Source of the DNA: Cohnella phaseoli
Lineage (GTDB): Bacteria; Bacillota; Bacilli; Paenibacillales; Paenibacillaceae
Assembly (NCBI RefSeq): GCF_003386235.1
Contig: NZ_QRDZ01000022.1
Location: 62,001-126,000 of the forward strand
Length of the DNA stretch: 64,000 bases
Direction: 5' to 3'
Shown here: positions 51,297 to 60,372 of the stretch, one piece after another
How positions within the stretch are numbered: position 1 is the stretch's first letter
How the letters are laid out: every line of letters begins with the position of its first letter
The notes under the pieces: generated by a model
Databases searched by the model: none
The model's input: only the letters and a program-made list of their open reading frames with translations
What the model was told of the DNA's origin: nothing
Made by a program: the position numbers and the translations under genes

Positions 51297-53159
51297 GTGC
51301 TTGAGAAACTCCGACAATATCCCATCATCGATCAATTGGAAACGACGGACATGGAAGCTCTGTTTCCCTATTTGACGGAAACCGAGTATTCGGATGGAAC
51401 GATTATTTTGCACATGGGACAGACAAGCGCTCGCTTTCATATTCTCCTGTCCGGAGTCGTCTTTGTGTACATCGAAAACGAGGTTCCGGTAACCTTGGCC
51501 GAGTTAAGCAGAGGGCATTTCTTCGGCGAAATGTCTTGTCTAACCGGGGAAACCGTAAGCGCTTCGATAAGAGCCCAAGGGCAGGTCAGAACGTTATCCA
51601 TGCAGCGCGACGGCTTGATGATGCTCATGGACAAAAGCGCCGCTTTTCGCCAACAAGTGATGGAAAGCATGATCGTCCGGATTCGCAGATCGAATGATCG
51701 GGTCATGGAGGAGCATGCCCGAAGCTTCGTCGTACTCCGCGAAATGGAACAGCAGAGGCAGAACGGATACGGGCCGTTGATCGGGAGCAGCCCTTATATG
51801 CGCAATCTGAGGCAGGAGCTGGAACGGCTGTCCGTTCAAGAGCGCCCTGTATGCCTGGTCGGAGAGAAGGGCGTAGGGAAGCTTCATATCGCCTATCGGC
51901 TGCATGACGGGTCTCATCGTCGGAATTATCCGTTGCTGGCGATAAGCGGGATCGATTTCAATTGGGACGAATGGAATCGAAAAGCCCATGCCGCCAAAGG
52001 CGGAAGTCTCATCCTGAAGCATGCTGAGGCATTGCCTGAGAATGTTCTTCACCGACTGCTCCAGGCGTCGGAAGAATGCCGGATCATCATGACGGCCTTG
52101 CGACCCCTTGATGCGGAAATTCAACAAATTCACGTAGAACCGTTGCGGGAGAGAACCGACGATATCCCGGAGCTTGTTAATTATTTCTTATCGAAAGCCG
52201 GCGCAGCCAACCCTTGCGATGCGATCACAGAGAGCGCCATGCGGATGATTCAGATGTTCCCGTTCCTTAAAGGCAATGTCGAAGAACTCAAAAAGCTGCT
52301 CGAAGAAGCCCTTCTGTTAAGCAGAGGAAGCACGATACGCAACTCCCATCTGCGGTTCAGCGGGCCGCGCAAGCCGGGAACGAGGCCGACCGTCGGTCTG
52401 GCTCTTGGTAGCGGCTCCGTCCGCGGTGCAGCTCACGTAGGCATCTTAAAGGTGCTGGAGGAGGAGCAAATACCGGTCGATTTGATTGCGGGAACGAGCG
52501 TAGGCGCATTTATCGGCGCTCTCTATGCCGGCGGCCAGCCGATCTCCGCATTCGAAAGAGTATTGCCGACGGTGCGCTGGAGACAGCTCGTTCAATTCAT
52601 GCTGCATCCGAAAGCATTCGCCAGCAACCATCGAATGATCCGGTTCGTGGAGAAATACATCGGGCCGGTCGATTTCGAGGATCTGCGGATTCCGTTTGCC
52701 GCTGTCGCCGCCAACGCGCTAACCGGAGAGACCCACATTCTGAACAAAGGAAGAGTCTCTCATGCGATATGCGCCTCCACGGCGATTCCCGGAATTATTA
52801 AGCCCGTCACCTTGGGCAATCGCTTACTGATTGACGGAGGAGTGGTCCATGCTGTACCGGTCGCTCTTGCGAGAAGCATGGGGGCGGATGTCGTGATCGC
52901 GGTCGATGTCAGCTTGTCTTCGTCGACGAAAAAAGCGCCTAAACATTTTATTGCCTCCATTCTCAATACGATCGAAATCATGAGCGAGAAAATCAGGCAA
53001 GAGGAGCTGCAGTTAGCCGACGTTGTGCTGCATCCCGATCTAGGAGTAAACGCGTTATCGTTTAAAGCTTCCCCTTCCTTAATCCAGCTGGGCGAAAAAG
53101 CAACACGCGAAGCGGTGGCTACGATTAAAAAGAAAATCGGATCGGTAAACGCTGACTAG
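51297..53159 (+). CDS. Cyclic-nucleotide-binding / degenerate sigma-54-type AAA+ / patatin phospholipase fusion protein
   Basis: 620 aa, three parts. (1) Residues about 1-120: CAP-like cyclic-nucleotide-binding fold (YSDGTIILHMGQTSARFHIL, GHFFGEMSCLTGETVSA). (2) About 150-350: resembles an NtrC-class AAA+ domain, but damaged: P-loop GEKGVGKL lacks the Ser/Thr, the Walker B stretch GGSLILKHAEAL lacks D-E, and no GAFTGA loop is seen; LRERTDDIPELVNYFL and GNVEELKKLLEEALLLS are well kept. (3) About 365-600: patatin with oxyanion loop GSGSVRG, nucleophile GTSVG and catalytic DGG (about 513). GTG 51297 lies 8 nt after AAAGGAGAGG. Likely a ligand-controlled lipid acyl hydrolase; no membrane helix. 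Confidence 0.88.
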   Translation: MLEKLRQYPIIDQLETTDMEALFPYLTETEYSDGTIILHMGQTSARFHILLSGVVFVYIENEVPVTLAELSRGHFFGEMSCLTGETVSASIRAQGQVRTLSMQRDGLMMLMDKSAAFRQQVMESMIVRIRRSNDRVMEEHARSFVVLREMEQQRQNGYGPLIGSSPYMRNLRQELERLSVQERPVCLVGEKGVGKLHIAYRLHDGSHRRNYPLLAISGIDFNWDEWNRKAHAAKGGSLILKHAEALPENVLHRLLQASEECRIIMTALRPLDAEIQQIHVEPLRERTDDIPELVNYFLSKAGAANPCDAITESAMRMIQMFPFLKGNVEELKKLLEEALLLSRGSTIRNSHLRFSGPRKPGTRPTVGLALGSGSVRGAAHVGILKVLEEEQIPVDLIAGTSVGAFIGALYAGGQPISAFERVLPTVRWRQLVQFMLHPKAFASNHRMIRFVEKYIGPVDFEDLRIPFAAVAANALTGETHILNKGRVSHAICASTAIPGIIKPVTLGNRLLIDGGVVHAVPVALARSMGADVVIAVDVSLSSSTKKAPKHFIASILNTIEIMSEKIRQEELQLADVVLHPDLGVNALSFKASPSLIQLGEKATREAVATIKKKIGSVNAD

Positions 53160-53295
53160 TCCGATAATTGCCGGGTGGCAGGAAGATAAACGAAGGTCGA
53201 AATCAACCGGATAAAGGGCTTCGAGGGTAGTTGTCCGTTTCCGTCTTTCACAGGGTGGAATACCTTTATACCAAACCTGTAAAGGCGGTGTAGAT

Positions 53296-54015
53296 TTGGC
53301 GAAAAATCAACGGAAAGGCTCCGCTCCGCTTCGTCCCGCTTCCTCTGCCGCACGACCTTCCCGCAGCATTGCTCCCGGATGGATATCAAGCAATTGGTCG
53401 GGATATGCGATCAGTGGGAAGAAAAACGCATATCGTCAGATTTCGGCCTACTGGGTCGTTCCTCAAGTAAAGCCGAGCAAACAGGATCGGTTTTCTTCAG
53501 CCTGGATCGGGATCGACGGCTTCGAGAATCCGTTCCTGATTCAGACGGGCACCGAGCACGACACGATCAACGGGAAGACCGTATACTACCCCTGGTGGGA
53601 AATCCTGCCCGCTCCCGAAACCCGCATCAATCGCCCGGTCTCGCCGGGAGACCTGATCTTCGCACAAATCCGCAAACTTCCGAACCGCAAATGGCTGATT
53701 CTGCTGCGCAACAAGACGAAGGGCTGGACGTTCAAAACGATTCAAACGTACGCCGGACCGGCTGCGACGGCGGAGTGGGTGATGGAGGCTCCTTCTATCG
53801 GCAGTGAAATCACGACATTGGCCAACTACGGCAAAATCAGATTCTACAGCGGCAAAATAAATCGCCGCAGCGCGAACCTGAAGCCGAGCAATCGAGGGAT
53901 CATGGTTCAGCAAGGCCGAATCGTCTCGACCCCCTCCCTTCCGAACAAAACAAAAAACGGTTTCTACGTCGCTTACGGCTCCAGGCTTCCCAAGCCTCCC
54001 CGATGCAAGCGTTGA
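53296..54015 (+). CDS. G1-family (eqolisin) glutamic peptidase
   Basis: 239 aa. Acid-protease fold of peptidase family G1 (A4): SSNWSGYAISG (about 31-41), AWIGIDGFENPFLIQTGTEH with the candidate catalytic Gln at 83, VYYPWWEILP, and AEWVMEAPS with Glu160/164 matching the catalytic-Glu region. The N-terminus is basic and Ser/Pro-rich with no hydrophobic signal peptide, so export is unclear. TTG start behind AAAGGCGGTG. It lies 136 bp after the patatin fusion on the same strand, and may share or not share its transcript. The chain ends in a basic tail. Confidence 0.85.
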   Translation: MAKNQRKGSAPLRPASSAARPSRSIAPGWISSNWSGYAISGKKNAYRQISAYWVVPQVKPSKQDRFSSAWIGIDGFENPFLIQTGTEHDTINGKTVYYPWWEILPAPETRINRPVSPGDLIFAQIRKLPNRKWLILLRNKTKGWTFKTIQTYAGPAATAEWVMEAPSIGSEITTLANYGKIRFYSGKINRRSANLKPSNRGIMVQQGRIVSTPSLPNKTKNGFYVAYGSRLPKPPRCKR

Positions 54016-54065
54016 CCGTCTTCAAGCGCCTTAGCGAAGCCGAACACACCGTGTTGCAATAAGCC

Positions 54066-54102
54066 CAAAAAAGCATCTGCCGTTCGGGCGGATGCTTTTT
54101 AA
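54066..54102. terminator. Bidirectional terminator between convergent genes
   Basis: AAAAAAGCATCTGCC-GTTC-GGGCGGATGCTTTTT: A-run on one side and T-run on the other, so it can stop the peptidase transcript (plus) and the response-regulator transcript (minus). Confidence 0.92.
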
Positions 54103-54120
54103 TAAGAATAATTGGGGCGT

Positions 54121-54897
54121 TTAATGCTTGCTGGCCCGGTAATCACCCGGAGTCACCCCGCAATGCTTTTTGAAAATACTGAAAAAATGGCGCACATTCT
54201 CATATCCGACCTTCTCCGAGATTTGCTGCAAGGGCATCTCCTGATGCTTGTTTATAAGCTGCTTGGCTTTCTGGATCCGATACAGGTGCAAATAATGAAT
54301 GAAGGTGATTCCCGTCTCCTTGCGAAACAAAGAGCTGATATAGTTAGGATGCAAATATACGTGCTCTGCGACCTGATCCAGGGACAGATCTAACGCATAG
54401 TTCTCATGGATATAATGAATGATTTTCTCTACGTTTCTGGACATCTGATTGCCGTTCTCCATTCGGGCGAAGACCGGATCTTCATCCCCGGTGCCCGCCC
54501 AAGAAGCTTGACGGGCCGATGCTTCGCTTACTAGCTCGATCGAGACGTTGGACAGAACATCGTATAGCTCGATTTTGTTGATCGGCTTCAGCAAGTAATC
54601 GATCACCTGGCAGCGAATCGCTTTCCGCAAATACTCGGTATGGTCGAAGCCGGTCAGAAGGATGAATCGCTTGCACAGATCCCGGCTTTTCGCTTCCCGG
54701 ATCAGTTCAAGGCCGTTCATCTCCGGCATCTGAATATCGGTTATGACCAGGTCCGGCTTGAAATCCCGCATTTTATCCAGAGCCTCGATGCCATCGTAAG
54801 CGCATACGATGGCCGAACAAGGAGTGCTGCCTTTTTCAATAATATTGATAAGTCCCTTATGAATAAACGGCTCGTCATCCACGATCATCAAGTTCAT
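54121..54897 (-). CDS. YesN-type response regulator with AraC DNA-binding domain
   Basis: 258-aa compact form. Receiver domain MNLMIVDDEPFIHKGLINII with phospho-acceptor in PDLVITDIQMPEMNG (Asp about 55) and conserved Lys in YLLKPINK. A short linker, then two AraC helix-turn-helices (LDQVAEHVYLHPNYISSLFR; ISEKVGYENVRHFFSIFKK). ATG 54897 overlaps the kinase stop by one base. Last gene of the lplB-ytcP-binding protein-kinase-regulator run; expected to control that run. Confidence 0.94.
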   Translation of the reverse strand: MNLMIVDDEPFIHKGLINIIEKGSTPCSAIVCAYDGIEALDKMRDFKPDLVITDIQMPEMNGLELIREAKSRDLCKRFILLTGFDHTEYLRKAIRCQVIDYLLKPINKIELYDVLSNVSIELVSEASARQASWAGTGDEDPVFARMENGNQMSRNVEKIIHYIHENYALDLSLDQVAEHVYLHPNYISSLFRKETGITFIHYLHLYRIQKAKQLINKHQEMPLQQISEKVGYENVRHFFSIFKKHCGVTPGDYRASKH

Positions 54898-56660
54898 TAT
54901 CGTTTCACTCCCAATCTCAGGATATAAGTCGTTCCCTGACCGACGGCACTCTCGATGGTCAAGCCCGAGCCTTCCCCGTAAAACGCCATTATCCTTTCGC
55001 TTACGTTGTAGAGTCCGAGCCCGGAATCTTCCGTCTGCAGCACGCTCCGATCGGCCTTGTTGTCCAACACATCGCGGATCACCTTCAGCCTCTCCTCGGG
55101 GATCCCCGCTCCATTGTCCGATATTTCAATGAGAATCGTATCGTCTTCCCGATCAACGATTACTACAATCTCGCCCTTGCCTCTCCTCTTGGCAATGCCG
55201 TGGTTGATGCAATTCTCCAGCAGCGGCTGCAAAATGAACCGCGGACAGCGCATGTCGTCAATCTCCGTTCGCACCTGAATATCGTATTGAAGCAGCTCCA
55301 TCAAGCGCGGCTTATGAACGTCCAAATAATGGGTTACGTTGGCCAGTTCCTTCTTCAGTGTCGATTCGTTCTCCTGTGACGACAGACTGTAACGAAGGAG
55401 CTTGCCCAGGGAATAGATGGCGTCGACGACTTCGTTATCGTCGTTGATCTCGGCGAGCATGCGGATCGATTCCAGCGTATTATAGAGAAAATGAGGCTTT
55501 ACCTGAGCCTGCAATACCAGATAGTCGGCCTCTTTTTTCATCAACTCGGCTTTGTGAACGGTGTTAAGCAACTCATCGATTCTAAGAATCAAAGAGTTAT
55601 AGGAAAGAATCAGGAAACCGATCTCATCGCCGTTGCCCTTATCCTCGAAAGGCGTCAGATTGTTCTCGTTCACCCTTCGCATATGTTTGGTCAGGTTCAA
55701 GATCCGCTTTGTCAACACGGACGCGATCGCGTAATAGACGGCGGAGAGCAGAAGCAGCAACCCGCCCATAATCCAAGCCAGATTTTTCGTCTGCTTGGAC
55801 AAATCCGAGAACAGCTCGTTAGTGGAGGACATGAAATAAAACTTCAGTTGCAGATCCGGGATGTCCAGAGAATTCACCAGTACTCCCCGCTCGCTCCAGG
55901 TCGTCTGCTTCGGGGCCGCACGGTTTAGGATTTTATCCAAGATCGCATGATACGCATCGGGCTTGAGTTGCTCCCCCCGATTCTCGTATACGCTTTCATC
56001 TCCCTTTAAAACCACTATTCCCGTATTATCGCCGCTCACGACAGCCTCCACAAAATCGCCGATAATTCGGTCGTTAACCCTAATTTCAAGAATGCCCAGA
56101 CGAGTCGTGTAGTTGTCGGTGTACAGATTCTGATAGAAGAGCAATTCCGGAAGACCGGACGATAGCGACGGTTGCGTGATCCACCGCTTCTGATTGATCT
56201 TCAGCTCCTGGGATACGTCCCTGGCCTCTTGCGATTCTTCATCGAGAAGATCGCTGATCTCTTTGCCCACCGGCATGACCGCCTGCTTCGTCTTGTACAA
56301 CCGGACGGATTCAATCGAAGGATTCGAGTTGTTGGCGAACGTGAAGATCGGCCGTATATCCTTCAGGAAATAATAGACGTAGTCTCCGGGCGTCTGATAA
56401 AGCCCTTTCAAATATTCTAGCATCTGAGAATTGTGCTGGAACAGGGAATGGATGGATTCCACCTGAGTCAGACTGACCTTTAAGCTGTTTGAGGCCTGTA
56501 TAATCAATTGCTGCTTAGCCTGAGAAAAGTCGTTTACGACATTTGAATTGAATTGATGGTACAGATACGCTCCCGATAGGACAACAGGCAGAAGCACTAG
56601 CAAAATGTAGCCGAAAATCATTTTGTGAACGATTCGTACGCTCTTTAGAAATCGAATCAA
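54897..56660 (-). CDS. YesM-type sensor histidine kinase
   Basis: 587 aa. Membrane helix (about 12-35: KMIFGYILLVLLPVVLSGAYL), extracytoplasmic sensor to about 285, second helix (LAWIMGGLLLLLSAVYYAI), HAMP, His_kinase motif QAQVKPHFLYNTLESIRM, and HATPase (ENCINHGIAK, ISDNGAGIPEERL, GLGLYNVSERIM). TTG start 56660 has only a weak upstream GGGA. Follows the binding-protein gene, from which it is separated by a U-poor hairpin at 56698-56723 that may lower its expression. Confidence 0.93.
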   Translation of the reverse strand: MIRFLKSVRIVHKMIFGYILLVLLPVVLSGAYLYHQFNSNVVNDFSQAKQQLIIQASNSLKVSLTQVESIHSLFQHNSQMLEYLKGLYQTPGDYVYYFLKDIRPIFTFANNSNPSIESVRLYKTKQAVMPVGKEISDLLDEESQEARDVSQELKINQKRWITQPSLSSGLPELLFYQNLYTDNYTTRLGILEIRVNDRIIGDFVEAVVSGDNTGIVVLKGDESVYENRGEQLKPDAYHAILDKILNRAAPKQTTWSERGVLVNSLDIPDLQLKFYFMSSTNELFSDLSKQTKNLAWIMGGLLLLLSAVYYAIASVLTKRILNLTKHMRRVNENNLTPFEDKGNGDEIGFLILSYNSLILRIDELLNTVHKAELMKKEADYLVLQAQVKPHFLYNTLESIRMLAEINDDNEVVDAIYSLGKLLRYSLSSQENESTLKKELANVTHYLDVHKPRLMELLQYDIQVRTEIDDMRCPRFILQPLLENCINHGIAKRRGKGEIVVIVDREDDTILIEISDNGAGIPEERLKVIRDVLDNKADRSVLQTEDSGLGLYNVSERIMAFYGEGSGLTIESAVGQGTTYILRLGVKR

Positions 56661-56697
56661 GACGATCCCATCGCTTCCCGGTGTAAAATGACAAGTC

Positions 56698-56723
56698 GGG
56701 TAAGGCTCCGAAGAACCTTACCC
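56698..56723 (-). promoter_or_regulatory. Intercistronic hairpin between binding-protein and kinase genes
   Basis: Perfect 8-bp arms GGGTAAGG / CCTTACCC with a 10-nt loop and no T-run. Likely a partial stop or mRNA-stabilising element 3' of the highly expressed binding-protein message. Confidence 0.55.
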
Positions 56724-56746
56724 TGCGTCCAAGATCATCGATTATG

Positions 56747-58345
56747 TTACTTCATTAATGATTTGGCTTCATTATACTCCTTCGTCGCCCATTCTTCCAA
56801 CCGGTCGATCCCGATGTCTTTCGTCTTGTCGAGCATCGCTTTTAACGCGACTTTGGCATCCTCCTCGGACTTGGCCAAATAAATTTTCATCTCTTCGTTT
56901 TTGATCATGTTGTCGATATTGGCCTGAATGACCTGCTCGTCCGAGTCGGCTGCGGGCACCACTTTGCCGAATATCGAATCGACGATCGTCACTTTCTTCA
57001 GCTCCTGCATCACCGCAGTCGAAGCGGAATCCGGCACGTAACGCTGCAGACTGGAGGTCTCGCCCTTGTCGGCCAGAATGCCCCACCATACGACGCCCAT
57101 CTGTACCTGTTTGTCTTGGTCCTTGGAGTCGAAGTTGAACACCGGGTAGCCTTCTGCATGCATTGTCCAATCCTCTCCCTCGATCCCCCAAGAAGCCAGG
57201 CGCTGTCCTTCAATGCTGTACATATATTGGATGAACTTGCTTGCCGCTTCCTTGTTTTTGGCCGTTTTCGGCACGTACATGCCCGACCACCCGATTCCGT
57301 TCGAATAGACCTTAGCGTTGGAGCCCAGATTTTTAATGATCTGCGTCATCCGAAATTGCTTTCCGTCCGACTCCAGACGGGGATTAAGCGTTTCGGAGTC
57401 TCCCGACGCGTTGATCAGGGAGAACGCCTTGCCGTTCAGAATTTGGTTTTCCGCTTCTGTCCGCTCTTGCCACGTGAAGTTCTCGGCTACGATATAACCG
57501 TCGCGATATAGCTTGTTCACATACAGGTAAAACGCTTCCTGATCCGGGTGATTAATATAGTACTTCGCTTGGTCGTCGCCGGAATTATAGAAGCCGAACC
57601 GGGGTACGCCGTGCTGAATGCGCAAGTAGCTTCCCGCTTCCCCCGGGGTAATGACCGCCGGGATGAGATCCGGATATTTCTCCTTCACTTGTCCAAGAAT
57701 GTTCAAATAGTCGTCCAAAGTCTCCAGCTTCGGATTGCCGAGCGCATCCATAATGTCTGCGCGTACCGACAGTCCTTGGCCCGGATTCAAGCATTTATCG
57801 CACTCCGCCAATTCGTCGGCCGTCATGAAACCGTTGCGGATCGTATAAAGGCTGCCATCCTTCGTCGCGTTAACGGCTCGGGCGATCGGAGAAATCTCGA
57901 AATCCTTCAGCTGGTACTCCTCGATCAGTTCGTCCCATGTGTAAGAAATATCCGGGTTGGACATCGACTGGTGGTTGTTGTACGTGTAAACGATATCGGG
58001 CATTTGCGCTCCGGACGCGATCATGAGCGGGAGCTGCTGCGCGTCGGCCGCGATCTGTACATTGACCTTGATGCCGGTTCTCTTCGAGATTTCATCGGGG
58101 ATTTTACCCTTCCATTCGGTCATCGGCCACCAGGGGTGATCGACGAACAAAGTTATTTCTCCAAGATCCTTGACCGTCTCTGCTCCGCCGTCCTCCGTTT
58201 GTGTTGCTCCTGGAGCGGACGGACTAGCGCCGGACGAGGCCGGAGCGTTGTTGCCTCCCGAAGAACAGGCCGTAAGCAAGGACCCGATAAGCGCGAGCAG
58301 CCCCAGCGATTTCAAAGCTTTGCCGGTATTCTTTTTCATTTGCAT
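56747..58345 (-). CDS. Extracellular sugar-binding lipoprotein of ABC importer
   Basis: 532 aa. Signal peptide with lipobox LLTAC (Cys near residue 27), Ser/Gly/Ala/Pro linker, then family-1-like binding domain (MIASGAQMPDIVYTYNNHQS, FIQYMYSIEGQRLASWGIEG). GGGAGGG precedes ATG 58345. Third gene of the importer operon starting at 60272. A GH106-like gene lies upstream, so a rhamnose-containing oligosaccharide is a possible ligand (inference from context). Confidence 0.93.
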   Translation of the reverse strand: MQMKKNTGKALKSLGLLALIGSLLTACSSGGNNAPASSGASPSAPGATQTEDGGAETVKDLGEITLFVDHPWWPMTEWKGKIPDEISKRTGIKVNVQIAADAQQLPLMIASGAQMPDIVYTYNNHQSMSNPDISYTWDELIEEYQLKDFEISPIARAVNATKDGSLYTIRNGFMTADELAECDKCLNPGQGLSVRADIMDALGNPKLETLDDYLNILGQVKEKYPDLIPAVITPGEAGSYLRIQHGVPRFGFYNSGDDQAKYYINHPDQEAFYLYVNKLYRDGYIVAENFTWQERTEAENQILNGKAFSLINASGDSETLNPRLESDGKQFRMTQIIKNLGSNAKVYSNGIGWSGMYVPKTAKNKEAASKFIQYMYSIEGQRLASWGIEGEDWTMHAEGYPVFNFDSKDQDKQVQMGVVWWGILADKGETSSLQRYVPDSASTAVMQELKKVTIVDSIFGKVVPAADSDEQVIQANIDNMIKNEEMKIYLAKSEEDAKVALKAMLDKTKDIGIDRLEEWATKEYNEAKSLMK

Positions 58346-58380
58346 GAACCCTCCCGTTGAATGATTGCATCTATCGAGAA

Positions 58381-59262
58381 TCAGCCTTTAACCGCGCCGA
58401 TCATCGCACCTTTGACAAAATATTTTTGCAAGAACGGGTACACGATCATGATCGGTACGACGGCCACGACCATCGACGTTACCTGCAGCGAATACGTGGT
58501 TACCTTGACGGCATTCGCCGCATATTCGATACTGACCGCATCCGTCGGAATGTTGCCTCTATTGATGACTTCGATCATCCGGTAGGTCAGCGTCCTCAGA
58601 TTCTCGTTTTGCACGTAATAGGCTGAGTCGAGCCAGGCATTCCATTGTCCCACGCCCAGGAACAGCGCCATCGTAGCCATGAGAGGCTTGGATATGGGCA
58701 AGATAAGCGAGCGGAAAATTCTCATATCGTTCGCGCCGTCGATCGTCGCGGCCTCCCGCAATTCCGAGGGAATTTCCCGGAAGAACGATACGGCGATAAA
58801 CAGGAAGAAAATATTAAGCATTGATGGAACGACGTATACCCAGAACGTATTCAGCAAGTGCATGTGCCTTAGGATAATATAAAACGGAATTAATCCCCCG
58901 GATACGTACATGCCGATAACGAACAGAGAAAAGTAGATTTTCTTGAATACCAAACCCTTATGCGCCAATCCGTAGGAGACAAGGCAAGTAAAAACGACGC
59001 CGATCAACGTTCCGACTCCCGTTCTCGCCACCGTGACGAAGAAGGCCAGCGTCCATTTCGCATCGCCCATAATCTTCTCGTAGTTGGCTAACGTAAAGTC
59101 CCGGGGCCAGAAGTAAATCCCTCCCAGCCCGGTATCCAGCCCGTTATTGAAGGAGATGATAAATAAATAGTAGAAAGGGTAAGCGGTGACGATAAAGATG
59201 ACGATCAGCAACGCATAAACGAACGTATCCACGGAATAGTCCTCGAGCGTTCTTTTTCTCAT
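58381..59262 (-). CDS. ABC sugar importer permease, YtcP/LplC type
   Basis: 293 aa, six predicted helices. EAA loop ELREAATIDGANDMRIF and YtcP-type tail YPFLQKYFVKGAMIGAVKG. GGAGGG lies before ATG 59262. It starts 23 bp after the LplB partner and ends 35 bp before the binding-protein gene. Confidence 0.94.
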   Translation of the reverse strand: MRKRTLEDYSVDTFVYALLIVIFIVTAYPFYYLFIISFNNGLDTGLGGIYFWPRDFTLANYEKIMGDAKWTLAFFVTVARTGVGTLIGVVFTCLVSYGLAHKGLVFKKIYFSLFVIGMYVSGGLIPFYIILRHMHLLNTFWVYVVPSMLNIFFLFIAVSFFREIPSELREAATIDGANDMRIFRSLILPISKPLMATMALFLGVGQWNAWLDSAYYVQNENLRTLTYRMIEVINRGNIPTDAVSIEYAANAVKVTTYSLQVTSMVVAVVPIMIVYPFLQKYFVKGAMIGAVKG

Positions 59263-59285
59263 GGTGTCCCTCCTCTCTTACCCGT

Positions 59286-60272
59286 CTAGAACAAGCCCGA
59301 TTTGGTTGTTTTCTTCGAAATCCAGTTGCTGCCGAAAATCAAGATGACGGAGATGACGGCCTGCAGCAAATCGATAGCGGTAGCGAAGGAGTAGCGTCCC
59401 TGGGACAGCCCTACCTTAAACGCGTACGTTTGCAGGATTTCCGATTTGTCCGCGTTCACGGCGTTTCCGAGCAGGAAGGCTTGTTCGAAGTTGGAGCCGA
59501 CCAGCCCGCCGCCAAGCAGGCTTCCGAGGGCCAGAATCAGCACGACGATGGTCGTTCCCCTGATGCCGGGAAGCGTAATATGCCAAATCCGGCGCAGGCG
59601 CCCGGCCCCGTCGATATGCGCCGCCTCGTACAATGCGGGCGAGATGCCGCTGACGGCGGCCAAGAAGATGATCGTCCACCAGCCGGATTCTTTCCATACT
59701 GCGGTTCCGACAGCCATCCCCCAGAAGTTGCCCGGATCGGACAGGAAGGCGATCGGCTCCTTGATCAATCCCAATCCCATCAGTAAGATGTTGAAAATGC
59801 CGCTGTTCTCAGACAGGAATACCGAAGCGAGCCCGGCCACAACAACCCAGGAAATGAAGTGAGGAAGATAACTGGCCGTCTGCACCGCCCGCTTGAATAG
59901 GCCGTCCTTCACTTCGTTAAGCATGAGAGCCAGCAAGATCGGGATCGGAAAGGCGAAGATGAGTTTAAGAAAACTGATCCCTAGCGTATTGATGACGATC
60001 GTCTTGAAGTTATAACTGTTTACGAACTCTTTGAAATATTTCAGTCCCACCCATTCGCTGGTGAAAATCCCGGAAATGCCGGAAGCGATCTTATAGTTCT
60101 TAAACGCGATCAGAATACCGAACATCGGAAGGTAATGAAAAATAAACAGAGAGATCAGGCCAAGCCATACGAATAGTTGCATGTACTTCTGTTGTCTAAA
60201 GCGCTTCCATACAAGACGAATGGAATGATCCGATTTTGTCGTCGCGTATTCCTTTGCCAGTTGCTGCTTCAA
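59286..60272 (-). CDS. ABC sugar importer permease, LplB type
   Basis: 328 aa. EAA loop intact (LYEAAHIDGAGRLRRI, then ITLPGI). The longer basic N-terminus precedes the first helix (MQLFVWLGLISLFIFHYLPM). TTG 60272 is preferred because AAGGAG lies 8 nt upstream; GTG 60281 overlaps that RBS. First gene of the importer operon. A 10-bp inverted repeat (60291-60329) lies immediately upstream. Confidence 0.9.
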   Translation of the reverse strand: MKQQLAKEYATTKSDHSIRLVWKRFRQQKYMQLFVWLGLISLFIFHYLPMFGILIAFKNYKIASGISGIFTSEWVGLKYFKEFVNSYNFKTIVINTLGISFLKLIFAFPIPILLALMLNEVKDGLFKRAVQTASYLPHFISWVVVAGLASVFLSENSGIFNILLMGLGLIKEPIAFLSDPGNFWGMAVGTAVWKESGWWTIIFLAAVSGISPALYEAAHIDGAGRLRRIWHITLPGIRGTTIVVLILALGSLLGGGLVGSNFEQAFLLGNAVNADKSEILQTYAFKVGLSQGRYSFATAIDLLQAVISVILIFGSNWISKKTTKSGLF

Positions 60273-60290
60273 TCGATCCACTCCTTATCA

Positions 60291-60329
60291 GCGCGTATTG
60301 CAGCCTTAATTCGAGGTTACAATACGCGC
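60291..60329 (-). promoter_or_regulatory. Inverted repeat between the GH gene and the importer operon
   Basis: GCGCGTATTG (60291-60300) and CAATACGCGC (60320-60329) are perfect 10-bp arms around 19 nt. No T-run follows on the minus strand. Could be an operator or a leader hairpin; it ends just before the lplB RBS. Confidence 0.55.
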
Positions 60330-60372
60330 CGGAACCGCTCAATTGTTCATTCTTCAAATCTGATGTTCGATT

